DNA from: Chaetoderma sp. LZ-2023a
Taxonomy: Eukaryota; Mollusca; Caudofoveata; Chaetodermatida; Chaetodermatidae
DNA length: 64,000 nt
Reading direction: 5' to 3'
NCBI GenBank assembly: GCA_034401795.1
Contig: CM067374.1
Span: 134,643,298-134,707,297, forward strand
The translations under genes and the position numbers were made by a program. The notes below the pieces were generated by a model. The model was not told the origin of the DNA and made no database searches. It worked only from the letters and a program-made list of their open reading frames with translations. How positions within the stretch are numbered: position 1 is the first letter of the stretch; each line of letters begins with the position of its first letter. Shown here one piece after another: positions 34,450 through 55,423 of the stretch.

Positions 34450-36497
34450 CTCCATCTGGAGCCTAGACATAATTAAATACATGTATTAAATACAACGTAA
34501 CAGACAAACAATGGTACTCGTTGGCTGCTACAAGAGAGAAGTCAAGTACTTATGGTCAAGTTTATGACTCGTCACCATGGTTCTCGCCAGAAGTACCTCA
34601 TAGCTCATAATCCGTGAAGCATCCCCGCAAAGGAGGGTCCTAACGCGGCTACTTAGCAAGTTTAATATGAACTAAATTAACCCCCACCACAAACAGTATT
34701 TGTTGTTAGAGGAAAGTCCCTCACGCAGGCCTCCGTTACAGGAAATTCCCTACAACGCCTAAGCGGAGGAAGAGAGATGGCAAAAAGGGCCACTCTCTTG
34801 TTCAAACTATGCTATTTAAAAGAGTGAACCTAGTGAAATTATAGGTTATTGTGATGCACGCTGTATTACGTGAAGATGCGGTGGATGATTTCTGCAGAAT
34901 TCAACACTGCCATCTTCTGTAAGTTCCAAGATACTGAATTTGTAGTTGCCACTTTATTTATGTGGTCCTTCTGCTAGATCCTATCCTAACATTTGGTTTT
35001 TGGGACTAAATCAAGGTTAAGCCGCAAATGGCTGGGTATTCTAACTATCTTTTAACATATAAACCTGACCGGCGAGATTGCCTGGTGACCATATGATCAC
35101 CCTCACAGAGCATCCCCCTCAGTTCGACAGCGTGCGGAGATGTCACGAGGTGGCAGCTCCAGAATCATATGGTGATCCTTCATCACCGCATCATTACCAC
35201 ATATAATAGCACAGGGACAAGTCACATTACATAAACATTAAAAAGCACATTTAGGTTGATGGTGGGCCCCGTGAGGGCGTGGTGGTTTTTAAGACCGCAC
35301 CAAGTCATGTGTATAGTTAGATAGAGCGCTGTGTACTGTCCATCACCAGCGTGTTAGTGGCGGACCATGTGAGATCCGCACCCGGGGAGTAACATTTTAC
35401 CTGTTTTTAGGTTTATGTGAAATCGCCCAGAGATGCACTGCAGGCCAGTAACTATAAATTTTCGAAGCGCTTCCTACTTTGGCGTGGTTATCTAACTAAC
35501 TAGTATCCGAAGATACAGGGGAAGTGTGTGCGTTCGTCGACACTTTGTTTCTAACTGCTCTGAAGCCCCAAAAGTTTCAAAGTCAGCTCTAAATAATGTG
35601 GCGGAGGGAAGTCCAAACAATTTATAAGTCCGGCAGATCGAGGAGCGTAGACAGAGACAATCACTCTTATATTCGTAAGAATAGGAGGCCTTATGGTATA
35701 TGGCCAATTTATACCATCTAACCGGAGTGCGGTGTTACATATCCGCTACTCCCGGAAAAGAGACTTACACACAATGTCTCCTACAGAGTGATCGTCCCTA
35801 CAACTATAAACCTATCCTATTGAGCTAAAATAGTCCACGTTTGCGTAATAAGAACATGAGCAGGGACCAAAAATTGATGCTGTTGGGGAACAAGGTGGTG
35901 TGGTTATTTTTGCTGTATTGTGTAGCCTAGCGAATTGCATTTCGAATGTTTTTATATAAAATAAGCAAAAATATATAACTAGAATGGCTACTGCCATATA
36001 GCTATCTATCACAGTAAGTAAAAAGGAGAGGTCACACGACCTTGATGGTGCGTCTTAGTCATCGGCACAAAAATAAGAATAATATATACATTTAAAAGTT
36101 AAACTATAAATTTGCGGTCTCAAACGACCGCGGGGTACCTGTTAGTCATCAGAACCTGTTACAGAAAAGTAATACATGAATATAATAATACAATAACGGA
36201 GTACCTATTAGTCATCGGTACGGAAAACGTTCTGGAATCATAGTGGTTGAAGCGTCATATGTTCAGAATGCGAGATGGCATGATGCGGAAGTTAGCTGCT
36301 AGGAAACTCTGCAGGCGAACTGTCTGATGCGGCTCACTCTCAAGAACGGTGAAGAAGAACTGTTGTGGGTGAGGATGGCTAGTAGTTGGTCACGTCTATT
36401 CACAAGGTTAGTAATTTAAGCGGTGTTTAGAAAGTTCCGTACTGGTGCAGAAGTTTGAAACTGGCCTGTAGTTATGAAGGGCTATAATTGAAAGTTA

Positions 36498-36997
36498 NNN
36501 NNNNNNNNNNNNNNNNNNNNNNNNNNNNNNNNNNNNNNNNNNNNNNNNNNNNNNNNNNNNNNNNNNNNNNNNNNNNNNNNNNNNNNNNNNNNNNNNNNNN
36601 NNNNNNNNNNNNNNNNNNNNNNNNNNNNNNNNNNNNNNNNNNNNNNNNNNNNNNNNNNNNNNNNNNNNNNNNNNNNNNNNNNNNNNNNNNNNNNNNNNNN
36701 NNNNNNNNNNNNNNNNNNNNNNNNNNNNNNNNNNNNNNNNNNNNNNNNNNNNNNNNNNNNNNNNNNNNNNNNNNNNNNNNNNNNNNNNNNNNNNNNNNNN
36801 NNNNNNNNNNNNNNNNNNNNNNNNNNNNNNNNNNNNNNNNNNNNNNNNNNNNNNNNNNNNNNNNNNNNNNNNNNNNNNNNNNNNNNNNNNNNNNNNNNNN
36901 NNNNNNNNNNNNNNNNNNNNNNNNNNNNNNNNNNNNNNNNNNNNNNNNNNNNNNNNNNNNNNNNNNNNNNNNNNNNNNNNNNNNNNNNNNNNNNNNN
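36498..36997. other. scaffold gap, 500 N
   Basis: Exactly 500 N, a usual placeholder for a gap of unknown size. The left contig ends inside the unit that is complete in copy B; the right contig begins at the edge of satellite array B. Confidence 0.99.
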
Positions 36998-37016
36998 GCA
37001 TGACACGTGTGTTCAC

Positions 37017-38418
37017 GCAGATATACCACAACATGCAGATATATCACACATGCAGATATATCACACATGCAGATATACCACACATGCAGATATACCACAC
37101 ATGCAGATATACCACACATGCAGATATATCACACATGCAGATATACCACACATGCAGATATACCACACATGCAGATATATCACACATGCAGATATACCAC
37201 ACATGCAGATATATCACACATGCAGATATACCACACATGCAGATATATCACACATGCAGATATACCACACATGCAGATATATCACACATGCAGATATATC
37301 ACACATGCAGATATACCACACATGCAGATATATCACACATGCAGATATACCACACATGCAGATATATCACACATGCAGATATACCACACATGCAGATATA
37401 TCACACATGCAGATATACCACACATGCAGATATATCACACATGCTGATATACCACACATGCAGATATATCACACATGCAGATATACCACACATGCAGATA
37501 TATCACACATGCAGATATACCACACATGCAGATATATCACACATGCAGATATACCACACATGCAGATATACCACACATGCAGATATACCACACATGCAGA
37601 TATATCACACATGCAGATATACCACACATGCAGATATATCACACATGCAGATATATCACACATGCAGCTATATCACACGTGCAGATATATCACACATGCA
37701 GATATATCACACGTGCAGATATACCACACGTGCATATATATCACACGTGCAGATATATCACACGTGCAGATATACCACACGTGCAGATATATCACACGTG
37801 CAGATATATCACACGTGCAGATATACCACACGTGCAGATATACCACACGTGCAGATATATCACACGTGCAGATATACCACACGTGCATATATATCACACG
37901 TGCAGATATATCACACGTGCAGATATATCACACGTGCAGATATACCACACGTGCAGATATATCACACATGCAGATATATCACACATGCAGACATGCAGAT
38001 ATATCACACATGCTGATATACCACGCATGCAGATATATCACACATGCAGATATACCACACATGCAGATATATCACACATGCAGATATATCACACATGCAG
38101 ATATACCACACATGCAGATATATCACACATGCAGATATATCACACATGCCGATATATCACACATGCAGATATATCATACATGCTGATATACCACACATGC
38201 AGATATATCACACATGCAGATATACCACACATGCAGATATATCACACATGCAGACATGCAGATATATCTCACATGCTGATATACCACACATGCAGATATA
38301 TCACACATGCAGATATATCACACATGCAGATATACCACACATGCAGATATATCACACATGCAGATATATCACACATGCAGATATACCACACATGCAGATA
38401 TATCACACATGCAGATAT
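37017..38418 (+). repeat. 17-bp satellite array B, about 82 units
   Basis: Same unit and same internal order of variants as array A, including the CACGTG-bearing block (about 37675-37950) and the ATGCAGAC insertions. It is shorter at the gap side and differs inside: the GTGCATATATATC variant occurs twice here (about 37732 and 37886) but once in array A. The first 30 bases after the gap are irregular, as at a contig end. Confidence 0.95.
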
Positions 38419-46176
<7,758 letters not shown>

Positions 46177-48134
46177 ATAAAAGCGGATGCATCCTGGTGG
46201 ATCACAAGACAAGATGCATCGCATAGCTCGTGCGATACATCGGGCAATGTCCCCTGACTGCGGTCAAAATGCCAAAAACTGTGACGACACATGTGCAGAT
46301 TTGAAACTACCACGTGTTGGCATGGTATGGCAGATCTGGCGAGTTATCCATCGAGAACATCACTCACGCTACATACTTTGGCGAGCTTTACATCGGGACC
46401 AATAGGCCCATCCGCAAGACGGTTCCTTGGATGTGTTGGTAGCGTGGGTTGCCTTGCTTAAATTTCGTCATTGCCCCGGGTGATATCTTTCTGGGAGCAT
46501 ATATAAACTTTGATGCGGCTGCGGTAGCTATGTGCCGGAGACGAGAACTCAAATCCGATAGGCACTGCTGCTGTTGTATGTAACGTCGCTAGCAGTAAAC
46601 AGTTGTCGGCGTCTTGCAATGCCCTGGCCACACAACCTACCACCTTCTCTCTTCTGTTCTGACTGCTCTCGATTCTTATTTTTCAGTCCCTTTATACTAC
46701 TCGTGACGTCACAGCTGGAGCGCCACAACCAATCAGCGTGCTAGCTGCGGAGATCACGTGATGCGCTATCGTCCCCATGCACTAAGTACGTGCATGCGCT
46801 AAGGCTTTAGAGAAGTATATTTTGAAGGAAATTGAAGGTTTAATTAAGGATAACTCAGCCATTTCTGGACCGATTTTAAAATGGTAAATAGATTTGGAAT
46901 CCTCGTTTCATTATGGTTATGACTGATATCAAGAACAACGAGGACAGGAAAGTATAATTTAAAGGAATTACATGTGCCAACTCGGTGCAAAATATGATGC
47001 GTTTCTCTCCAACGCTAACACGCGTTGGCAAGCAATCTCTGACGCCCGCGCATGCTCGCTAAGGGGATCTCACAGACTTGTTTGATTGTTCTCTTTTTTA
47101 TGGGGGGGGGGGGGGGTGGGGGTGGTGGGAGATGGTTTCTCTTATTTTTTATAGTAGGAGGCGGAGTCGAACCACACTGGCAAAACCACTGTTAAACCAG
47201 CCACAGGCAAAGCAGAAGTTAAAGACATTGAGTAAAGAAAGAAGTATCAAGGCATATTTCAGTGAAAAGTAAACAAGCAGAGACCTGCGCCTTGCTCCGG
47301 CAAGGATCACCGCCGTCAACATTTCCAATTCAGTCCTCAAGTGCTGTTCTATAATTCAAACCCGTATCACACCAATGCCAAAATTCACAATTTTCAAATT
47401 AAATTAAAGGATGAGTTGGATGTTCATTTTCCAACAAATCCGCTGGAAGATGTTGCTGACACAGACAGCAACATCATCCACCAAAACTGCCGAAAAATGC
47501 ACACCAACCTCTATGCAATTAACCTAGTAAACTATAGAATACTGACATCAGCGTGGCAAGGGTTAATGATGATTTAACAATAACCCCAAACACATTGATA
47601 TTTAAGTTGTAATTTTCAAATTAACCAATGTTCATTTCTAAACATATTTGCTGGAAGATGTTGTCATCACAGATATCATCCACCAAGTCTGCCCAAAAAA
47701 TAAACACCAAATTCATTATTCAAATTCAAATTTTCACTTAATAAATGTATATTTGCCGAGCAAAAGGGTTAAAGGCTCACTATAACTACATACGTATTCA
47801 TACACATACACACGATTACACAACTGCTTACATGTTTCTATTTCCACAGCTGCGCAAAATAGATAAAGATTTACAACAAAAATGGCCACACATTTCTGAA
47901 TTTCTACATAGGGTTCACTACTTTAAGAATCATATATGTTTGAAGATCTGCAAATTGCATTACTTCTGGTAATTGAAGATGCGTCCTGTTGATTTTCATA
48001 GTTAATAACATACTGACAAAAGTAAAAAGTGTAATATGCCGGGCTGTGTAGCTATGTAGTGGATGCGATTATGTAGGCTAAAAATGTGTGTGTTGGCAAT
48101 GTGCAGGTGTGCATGCATGCGAGCATCAACGTGC
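46177..48134. other. gene-free unique stretch
   Basis: Contains a poly-G run near 47101 and the weak tandem duplication listed next. Short ORFs here show no recognisable protein. Confidence 0.4.
47387..47755 (+). repeat. diverged tandem duplication, about 220-bp period
   Basis: 47387-47515 and 47609-47715 share AATTTTCAAATTAA, GCTGGAAGATGTTG, ATCATCCACCAA and a CCAAAAAT...AACACCAA block in the same order. A third partial copy may start at 47730. Confidence 0.55.
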
Positions 48135-48182
48135 ATCTAGTCCTGTTGCATTCATTGTTGAGGCATTGCTATTCCGTGACAT
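48135..48182 (-). pseudogene. 16-codon remnant of a sister GPCR gene
   Basis: The minus-strand reading from an ATG at 48182 gives 16 codons, 11 of them identical to the N-terminus of the intact GPCR at 50899. Both N-glycosylation sequons (NAS and NAT) are in the same places. The 40-50 bases before the ATG also align with the GPCR leader (GCAAAAGATG-type block). After codon 16 the similarity stops abruptly. This is the 5' end of a lost or never-completed second gene copy. Confidence 0.7.
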
Positions 48183-48530
48183 GGCTATATTTCTACCCTA
48201 CGAAAACTAATCTCGCAAAAGATGCACAAAAATTAAAATTTGGGAAATAATTTCATGTGTAACATGAATGCATTCGTTCTTGTGATATGGTGCGGATGTT
48301 CCGCCTGTGCATGGTTTGACTGGGGTTGCTTTCAAATAGTTCAAATGATGCATCGTCGTGCACCATCATGTTGGACGGAGATGAGTAACGACTATAGACC
48401 CGTTTCACATAGACAACCGCAGTGTGCATTTCCAACGCATGAATGGTCAACCGATTGGACATTTCTTGTGACGCCATCCCCGCAAGGAATATATAAGCTG
48501 GATATTTCTCCCAGTTTAGCATATTTGTGG

Positions 48531-48720
48531 ATGGGATAGCTCAGCCAGTCACGTGCTGAGCTGTGAAGCTGACGATCACGGGATCGCATCTCTGGTCGGT
48601 CAGATGACAGTCGCTGGAGACATAGGTAATTTCCCCTCCTCGTTGCCTATCTCCAGCCAGCAGTATAAATGGGTACCGGTGCATAAACTGGGGATGGTAC
48701 CAATAATAGACTAAAGAAAA
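48531..48720 (+). mobile_element. tRNA-derived SINE
   Basis: An A-box-like TAGCTCAGCCAG at 48537-48548 and a B-box-like GGGATCGCATC at 48580-48590, at a spacing usual for tRNA-type pol III promoters. They are followed by a non-tRNA body with CTCCAGCC and TATAAATGGGTACC. It is degenerate and the right limit is a guess. It cannot fold as a complete tRNA, so it is not a tRNA gene. Confidence 0.5.
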
Positions 48721-48837
48721 CAAGCATAAATATGACGTGAATGACACCTGGAAGCAGGAACTCGACAGCCGCCAACCTCATCTATCACCTCTTCAGTTTA
48801 ACATGTGAGACGTCGGGCTCAGTCAATACGAGTATGT

Positions 48838-48863
48838 TTCTTCTTCTTCTTTATCTTCTTCTT

Positions 48864-48894
<31 letters not shown>

Positions 48895-48898
48895 TTAA

Positions 48899-48932
<34 letters not shown>

Positions 48933-48950
48933 TTTATTATTGTTGTTAAG
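48838..48950 (+). repeat. (TTC)n then (TTA)n microsatellite
   Basis: A TTC run passes into a TTA/ATT run with a few interruptions. The TTA part could be the tail of a lost retroelement. Confidence 0.9.
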
Positions 48951-49171
48951 ATATGTCTGAATAACTCTGGTTCCCTCGAAAGGGTCATGACGCAAAGCAT
49001 AGACGCAGGTTGTGTCAGGTCAGTTTGGAAACAGGGGATGTTAGACGACCACATCCTCATGGATTCTTGGCTAACTTAGGCAATAAAAAGCGGATGGAAC
49101 GATACACTACACCTGTTTCGTACATAGCAAATTAGAATAGTGGTGACTCTCTACACACCATTCATTCGACT

Positions 49172-49190
49172 GCGCGCGCGCACACACACA

Positions 49191-49234
<44 letters not shown>

Positions 49235-49235
49235 T
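49172..49235 (+). repeat. (GC)n/(CA)n/(GCAC)n microsatellite
   Basis: GCGCGC, then ACACAC, then about ten GCAC units. Its complement, GTGC, occurs at 56640-56733. Confidence 0.95.
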
Positions 49236-49584
49236 GTACATACGCATGCACGAACGAAAGCACACACGCAAGCACATTGCCACAACCCATAAATTCAACC
49301 TGTACGCACGCACTGACACCAACCGTTAAGCCACGAATGGTGGTGCTGGGCGGCAAATCCACACACCCTAAAGAGATGCATAATTCAGTAATCAGCTGGC
49401 CTTCGCGTGCTATGTGAATCACTGATCAAATTACGTGATATGATGTTAATTAAAGTCAGGTAAATACACGTCATCATGGCAAACCATGGCGGGACTATAC
49501 AGAGGATGTGCATGGTTATATACCCCACCAGTAAATATATGTCATTCTAAACGTGATATAATCATCATCACCTTATCTTGTCAC

Positions 49585-49962
49585 AATTCACCTTTCCAGA
49601 GTATCCCTCTATCAGCTGACGTCATATGGCGTCATAATCAGCTAAGCGGCGTATAGGATGATGTCATACTCATTATGTCTATTTGGTCCGTCTTTAACTC
49701 TTAATGGTCCGACACATTGTACGAATTGTATGTCTCTACTATTTAATAAACATGCTGTTGAATATTTTGAAACTAATTTTACTGGATTCTGTTGCTGCGA
49801 TAGGCAGCAACCAGTCAAATTAGTTCCATAGCTTACCTATATAGTTTTCTCGAAATTGATGTTGAGGGAGTTCAGAGATCGATGTATCCCTACACGAGTG
49901 AGATAGTAGTGGGACTTAGCTAGAGGTAGGCGGGGAATAGCTTACATGGATAGGTCCATTCA
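49585..49962 (+). mobile_element. CRE-rich MITE family A, full length, abutting the GPCR stop
   Basis: AATTCACCTTTCCAGAGTA at the left, a TGACGTCATATGGCGTCATA cluster, TTTAATAAACATGCTG, the palindromic core near 49752-49830, the GATCGATG block and GGCGGGGAATAGC. It ends GGATAGGTCCATTCA at 49962, one base before the GPCR stop codon on the opposite strand. Confidence 0.75.
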
Positions 49963-49963
49963 A

Positions 49964-50899
49964 TTAGGCTCTGAGACACATGAATTTGATGACGTCATCT
50001 CGAACAGATTTTGCTGCAAGACAGTAGATTAGTGGGTTTAGGACACTGTTATAGAAGATAACGTAAAATAACGATTGATAGAGATTATCGTCATTGTTGT
50101 AGTAATCTTCAATGCGTTCCTCTTGAATTGCGCGATAGAATTGTGCAGGGAACCAGCTGATGAAGAACATAACTAGCACTATGGTTACTGCACGTGCATC
50201 AGCATTCTTTTGTTTCTTTTCACCTTCCAGCTTGTTACTTGATCGTGCTAAGATCAAGTATTTCGCCAAGTGAAGACTGATAATTAATATGCACGGTATA
50301 ATTGTCGTAAAAACTAGAAATAGTGTATCCTTTACATAGGAATCTATCGCGTACATGCAGAGCGTAACAGGGGTACCATGGTAGGAGGTTTCTAGCGGGA
50401 CGAATAAGATAGCATGCCGTATGTTAGCTACAGCACATACTGCCCATATTACAGCACAACATTTCAAGACCAGCGCAGGCGTCAGTCTTGCCCTCGCTTG
50501 AAGAGGAAATGCCAATAAATATAATCGTAGTCCCGCGAAGAATACAAGATGATATTCGCTGCTAATTATTGCCACGTTAGCAACGAACGCCACAAGCGGG
50601 CATGTGAAGCCATACTCTGGGAAGTTCATGAATGGAAAAAGAAAGATTTCAAAACATGCACAGAATATACTTGATAGAAGATCACTGACAGCCAGGCTGG
50701 TGAGAAATGCAAATGTGATTGACAGGTATTTCTTGGTTTTTATAAAATAATATATCAAAATAGTGTTGAAGACAGCACCTGTGATTCCAAGAATAACTGG
50801 AAGTTCTGTGTAGAAAAATGGCGGTACATTCTCAAACCATCTCTTGTAGGAATCTGGTCCTGTTGCATTCGTTGTTGAGGCATTATCATTCGGTGCCAT
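49964..50899 (-). CDS. class A (rhodopsin-like) G-protein-coupled receptor, orphan
   Basis: A single-exon plasma-membrane receptor of 311 residues; the ligand is unknown. The N-terminus is short, with sequons at Asn6 and Asn11. Seven helices lie near 32-53, 62-84, 99-129, 144-166, 190-213, 237-258 and 276-294. Hallmarks are Asn45 in GAVFN (TM1), Asp73 in LAVSD (TM2), Cys100 and Cys181 for the usual disulfide, FFISWFP at 245-251 (TM6) and NPLIY at 288-292 (TM7). The DRY motif is replaced by Gly-Leu-Arg125-Leu-Tyr, so Arg is kept but the acidic partner is missing. The tail after TM7 is only 19 residues, with helix-8-like sequence and Cys308, a possible lipidation site. The stop is immediately beside a MITE, so the tail may be shortened. 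The frame is intact. The ATG is chosen because it begins the sequon-bearing N-terminus shared with the remnant at 48182. Confidence 0.85.
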   Translation of the reverse strand: MAPNDNASTTNATGPDSYKRWFENVPPFFYTELPVILGITGAVFNTILIYYFIKTKKYLSITFAFLTSLAVSDLLSSIFCACFEIFLFPFMNFPEYGFTCPLVAFVANVAIISSEYHLVFFAGLRLYLLAFPLQARARLTPALVLKCCAVIWAVCAVANIRHAILFVPLETSYHGTPVTLCMYAIDSYVKDTLFLVFTTIIPCILIISLHLAKYLILARSSNKLEGEKKQKNADARAVTIVLVMFFISWFPAQFYRAIQEERIEDYYNNDDNLYQSLFYVIFYNSVLNPLIYCLAAKSVRDDVIKFMCLRA

Positions 50900-51104
50900 G
50901 GTGATATGCTACACAAAGTAAACCATGATGTAAAAGATGTCACTGCTATCAGTACCTCTATACAATGTTTAAATGAACCTATGTATGCTACGTATGCGCG
51001 CGTGGATACTAGCAGCACATTAATGACAAACAGGACAGAAAACTTCCATAGGGAATGTTTTCTTTTGTGGACTGGAACGTGTGGTTCTCTCAGATCTCTC
51101 ATAA

Positions 51105-51542
<438 letters not shown>

Positions 51543-52429
51543 CCCCGTAATATGCGTTATCGGGGACAAGCTGTCTTCAGTGACAATGGGTTGAAGGTCC
51601 AGACAGTGTACTTTATAAAACATGTTTAACTGTACCTTAGTCACAACATGTATAAATCGCTATATAATATAGGGCACATCGTCCTTAGTTCTGTTTAATA
51701 ATGAGGTACGTATCAGGAAAACACTTACCAAGCTGAATCATGAATTCCAGACTCTCATAATCACAATTTCAATCTAACAATACATGCCTGCTGTTGAGTA
51801 TTCAGAAACTAATCTTCTTGAAATGTTACTGTTGAAAGATTGTTCAGAAATGATATTCACTAGACGTGATTATTGTACTAGACTATTGGAGTGTGACTTT
51901 CACGTAGACCTCCGCACTGCGTCAACACGCTGGTAAGGGTGTTTAATGGCTATACATATAATAATACCGATCGCATCGTATATATACAAGCTTCATTCAC
52001 AATGTGCATTATCATTCTTTTCTACAAGAAAACTGTCGAAAGCCCCCTTTCAAGCTTTGGAAAGAATGCTCGTAAAAGCCCCCTTTGAAGCTTTGGTATT
52101 ATTGAGAATAAACCTCAGTAATAAGCCCCGCTTATTGCTAGCTATTCTCAGCTCACGCTTTGTCTGTAATGGGATCGATCTAACGCTGAACTCCTTGAAT
52201 CTTACTTTCCAGGAAACTATATTGGCAAGCTGAATATTCGGTAACAAATTTGACTGGTTGCTGCTGCCGGTGGACTATTAAGCGTTTATGACGGAGTTAA
52301 GAACGTCATTCATGGCATAATTGATGATGACATCCGCCTACATGCGACGAGTATAAAGGCCACAGGATGGGCGGCTGTTCTGATTGGTCCAGAGTTTATG
52401 ATGTCATCAGTGACATCATCAATATTTGA

Positions 52430-53770
52430 ATCATGCATGTCCACTTTCTTCCCGCTAAAACACTCGAATCTAAGGGGTTGAGAGTCTTTCTATTGTTCTC
52501 TCTCGACCAATCAGATTCGAGTATTTCGAGTAAACGGTGGGTGTGGCCTAATTCAACTTTTGATGACGTGACTAATGACGTCATAAGCTCTCGACCAATA
52601 AGGACAGCCGACCATCCGTTCAAGGCATTTTGGAGATGTAGATAGTTAAATGATTGACAGGTACAATAATGTATGAAAGGGGGCGTGGCCAAATGTAGGT
52701 CTCGAGACTCGTCACGTCTAATCAGAGCAGCCTCGTATATGGTCGCCATTGTTCGAGGCTTTGGATATATCGACCATCGATAATTCTGATTTTTGTGACT
52801 AATGAGACATGAACATATTAGGGGGCGTGGCCTAATTCAAAATAGTAATGAACGCGTCATAGCTCTCAACCAATCAACGCAACTGTTTATACAGTCGCCA
52901 ATGTTTGGCCTGGCGATGCTATAGTGAAGGGAGGGTCCTAATCGAGGCCACGTTACCCGTCAAAGGCTATCAGAGCAGCCACTTATATGGCCGCCATTGT
53001 TGGTCAATGTGTTAATCGAGGTCATGTGACCCCTCACTGTCTATCAGCACCTCCACTTATACAGTCGGTAATGTGTGGCTTGTAGAGCCATTAACCTGAG
53101 TAATGAGCCGTGAACGGGTTAGGGATTATGGTCTAATTCAAATATTAATGACTTCATAACTCCCATCCAATCCGGGCAGCCGCTTATACGTTCGCTAATT
53201 GCTCTTTGGATGTTTTGACATATGTGCTATGAATAACTCTAACCCTGTGCCATGAATCTGTTTTGAGGCCTAGGAGCTAATTCACCTTTCCAGAGTACCC
53301 GCCCATCTTATGACGTCATAATGAACTGCGTGATGTGTACAATGACATCATAATGAATGACGTCATGAATGACGTCGATAAGTACCTCACGAACGCATAT
53401 TTGAAGACGGTCTATGCGTTGTTGTACAAATTGTTTGCTTTTACTATTTAATAAATATTCTGTCGAATATTTTGAAACTAATTTGACTGGGCGCTTTTGC
53501 TTCCATAGGCAGCAACAGCACCCAGTCAAATTAGTTACAAAATATTCTAAAGTTTCCCAGTAGTTTTCAGGAAATTGATAGCTAGGGCATTTGGGGATCG
53601 ATCAATCCCAACACGGCGAGGTGTGGGTGGAGCTTAGCTAGTGATGGGCGGGGCATAGCTAAAAATGGAAAGGTCCATTCAGCCGCTTATACAGTCGCCA
53701 ATCTTTGACCATATAGAGATATTGGCATGGGTAATGAGGCGGAGCATAGTTCAAATATTGATAATGTCAT
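52430..53770. repeat. degenerate tandem repeats with CCAAT and CRE-like motifs
   Basis: Loose units of roughly 100-130 bases share GGGGGCGTGGCC(T)AATTCAA, a TAATGACGTCATA or variant, CTC-CGACCAAT(C/A)A, a GCAGCC-CTTATA block and a CAGTCGCCAATGTTTGG block. About six units can be followed from 52430 to 53770. A family A MITE interrupts one at 53279-53681. No ORF. Confidence 0.55.
53279..53681 (+). mobile_element. CRE-rich MITE family A, full length
   Basis: The left end AATTCACCTTTCCAGAGTA and right end ATGGAAAGGTCCATTCA form an imperfect inverted pair of about 14 bases. It carries at least three GACGTCAT sites, the ATT-rich TTTAATAAATATTCTG block, the palindromic core (53456-53555) and GATCGATCAATCCCAAC. 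Inserted in the surrounding tandem repeat. Confidence 0.8.
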
Positions 53771-53877
53771 GACTTCCAACCAAGCGACACGATGAATTCA
53801 GCATACCTTTCCCACAGAGAAGTTCCTGTAGATCACAATATCAATATGCACGTAAATGCACAAGAAATGGTAGATGA

Positions 53878-54398
<521 letters not shown>

Positions 54399-54402
54399 TC
54401 AG

Positions 54403-55423
54403 ATGGTGAAAGCCATGATGTCGCAAGAGTCGAGGGATGTGTTGTTAAGGATGAGCTTAATGCCTAGCGAGCGTCATTCTGATGAATATGTCCGTCAGAG
54501 TGGTATATTCCCTAACTCACCAGCATGAGGAAATAGACTGTACTAAACCGTAGGTTAAAGTTGGATGAGAAATAGCTACAACTCTATGTTATGAAGAGAA
54601 CATTTCAGAAAAGTTAATCTCTGATGGTGTGTACATTACCCGTATCAATGAAGAACTAAAGATAATCATTACATATCTTATTCCTGGAGGAGGAGGTTCG
54701 AGAAAGGGAAAGGGGTACCCATTGTGTTGAATCGCTATGGACCAGTTGCTAAATCTAACACCACCACCCCCCCACCCCCGCCGAGCTCTTAGCGTATCAT
54801 CACTTAGATGAGACCCTCCCACCATTTTTCGATGACATAAAGATGTAGCTCGCTTAGATCTAGTCGCTGAGACTCTGCCAGAATTCACATTACGAGAAAA
54901 AAGAAGAAGCAACCGAAGATTCCTGCGCAGTGGCAGAGCAAGAAACAATCTATTAGCGGAGTCATGTGAGACTGAACTAAACATGCAATTCTGAGAACAG
55001 TGTATAGATTTGTACCGCCCTTGAGAACCCTTGGGTTTAGTATAATGCTTCGGAGATTGACTACGGAGAGTGTTTAAATGATAACGATGTGAAAGTTCAG
55101 ACCGTAGTTGTGAAGACATTTGCTACGTTACTGAACGTTACTGAACGAAGCTATAGGTTATCTTGCGAAAAATTATTTTTTTTCGGGTGTCAACAAGATC
55201 GGGGATTTCAGAGAGAATAATCAGGCAAGGGTATAAACTATTTTCCAGAAGACCCATCCATAATGTCCTGTTATACCATGAGCAGGGATTAAACTATGTC
55301 TATAAATCAGACTTTACCCAAGCTACTGAATGCATGTATGTAAATGTCGACTATTTGTACCATACATGTAAAAGCGCATGGCTCGAGAGAGTCGTGAAGG
55401 AAGTTAAAAAAAGTAATGCTTAA
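54403..55423 (+). pseudogene. decayed cluster of short unrecognised ORFs
   Basis: A 41-codon ORF at 54403-54528 ([19 protein letters not shown] start) is followed by coding-like fragments in shifting frames: around 54605-54730, a basic Arg-rich stretch around 54845-54995, and an 86-codon ORF 55163-55423 with many Tyr and a Lys-rich end. The orientation agrees with 53878-54204. No domain was recognised. It may be the degraded remains of one element. Confidence 0.25.

Noticed and set aside
48531..48605. A possible tRNA gene
   Set aside because: A- and B-box-like motifs are present, but the arms do not pair into a cloverleaf and a SINE-like body follows.
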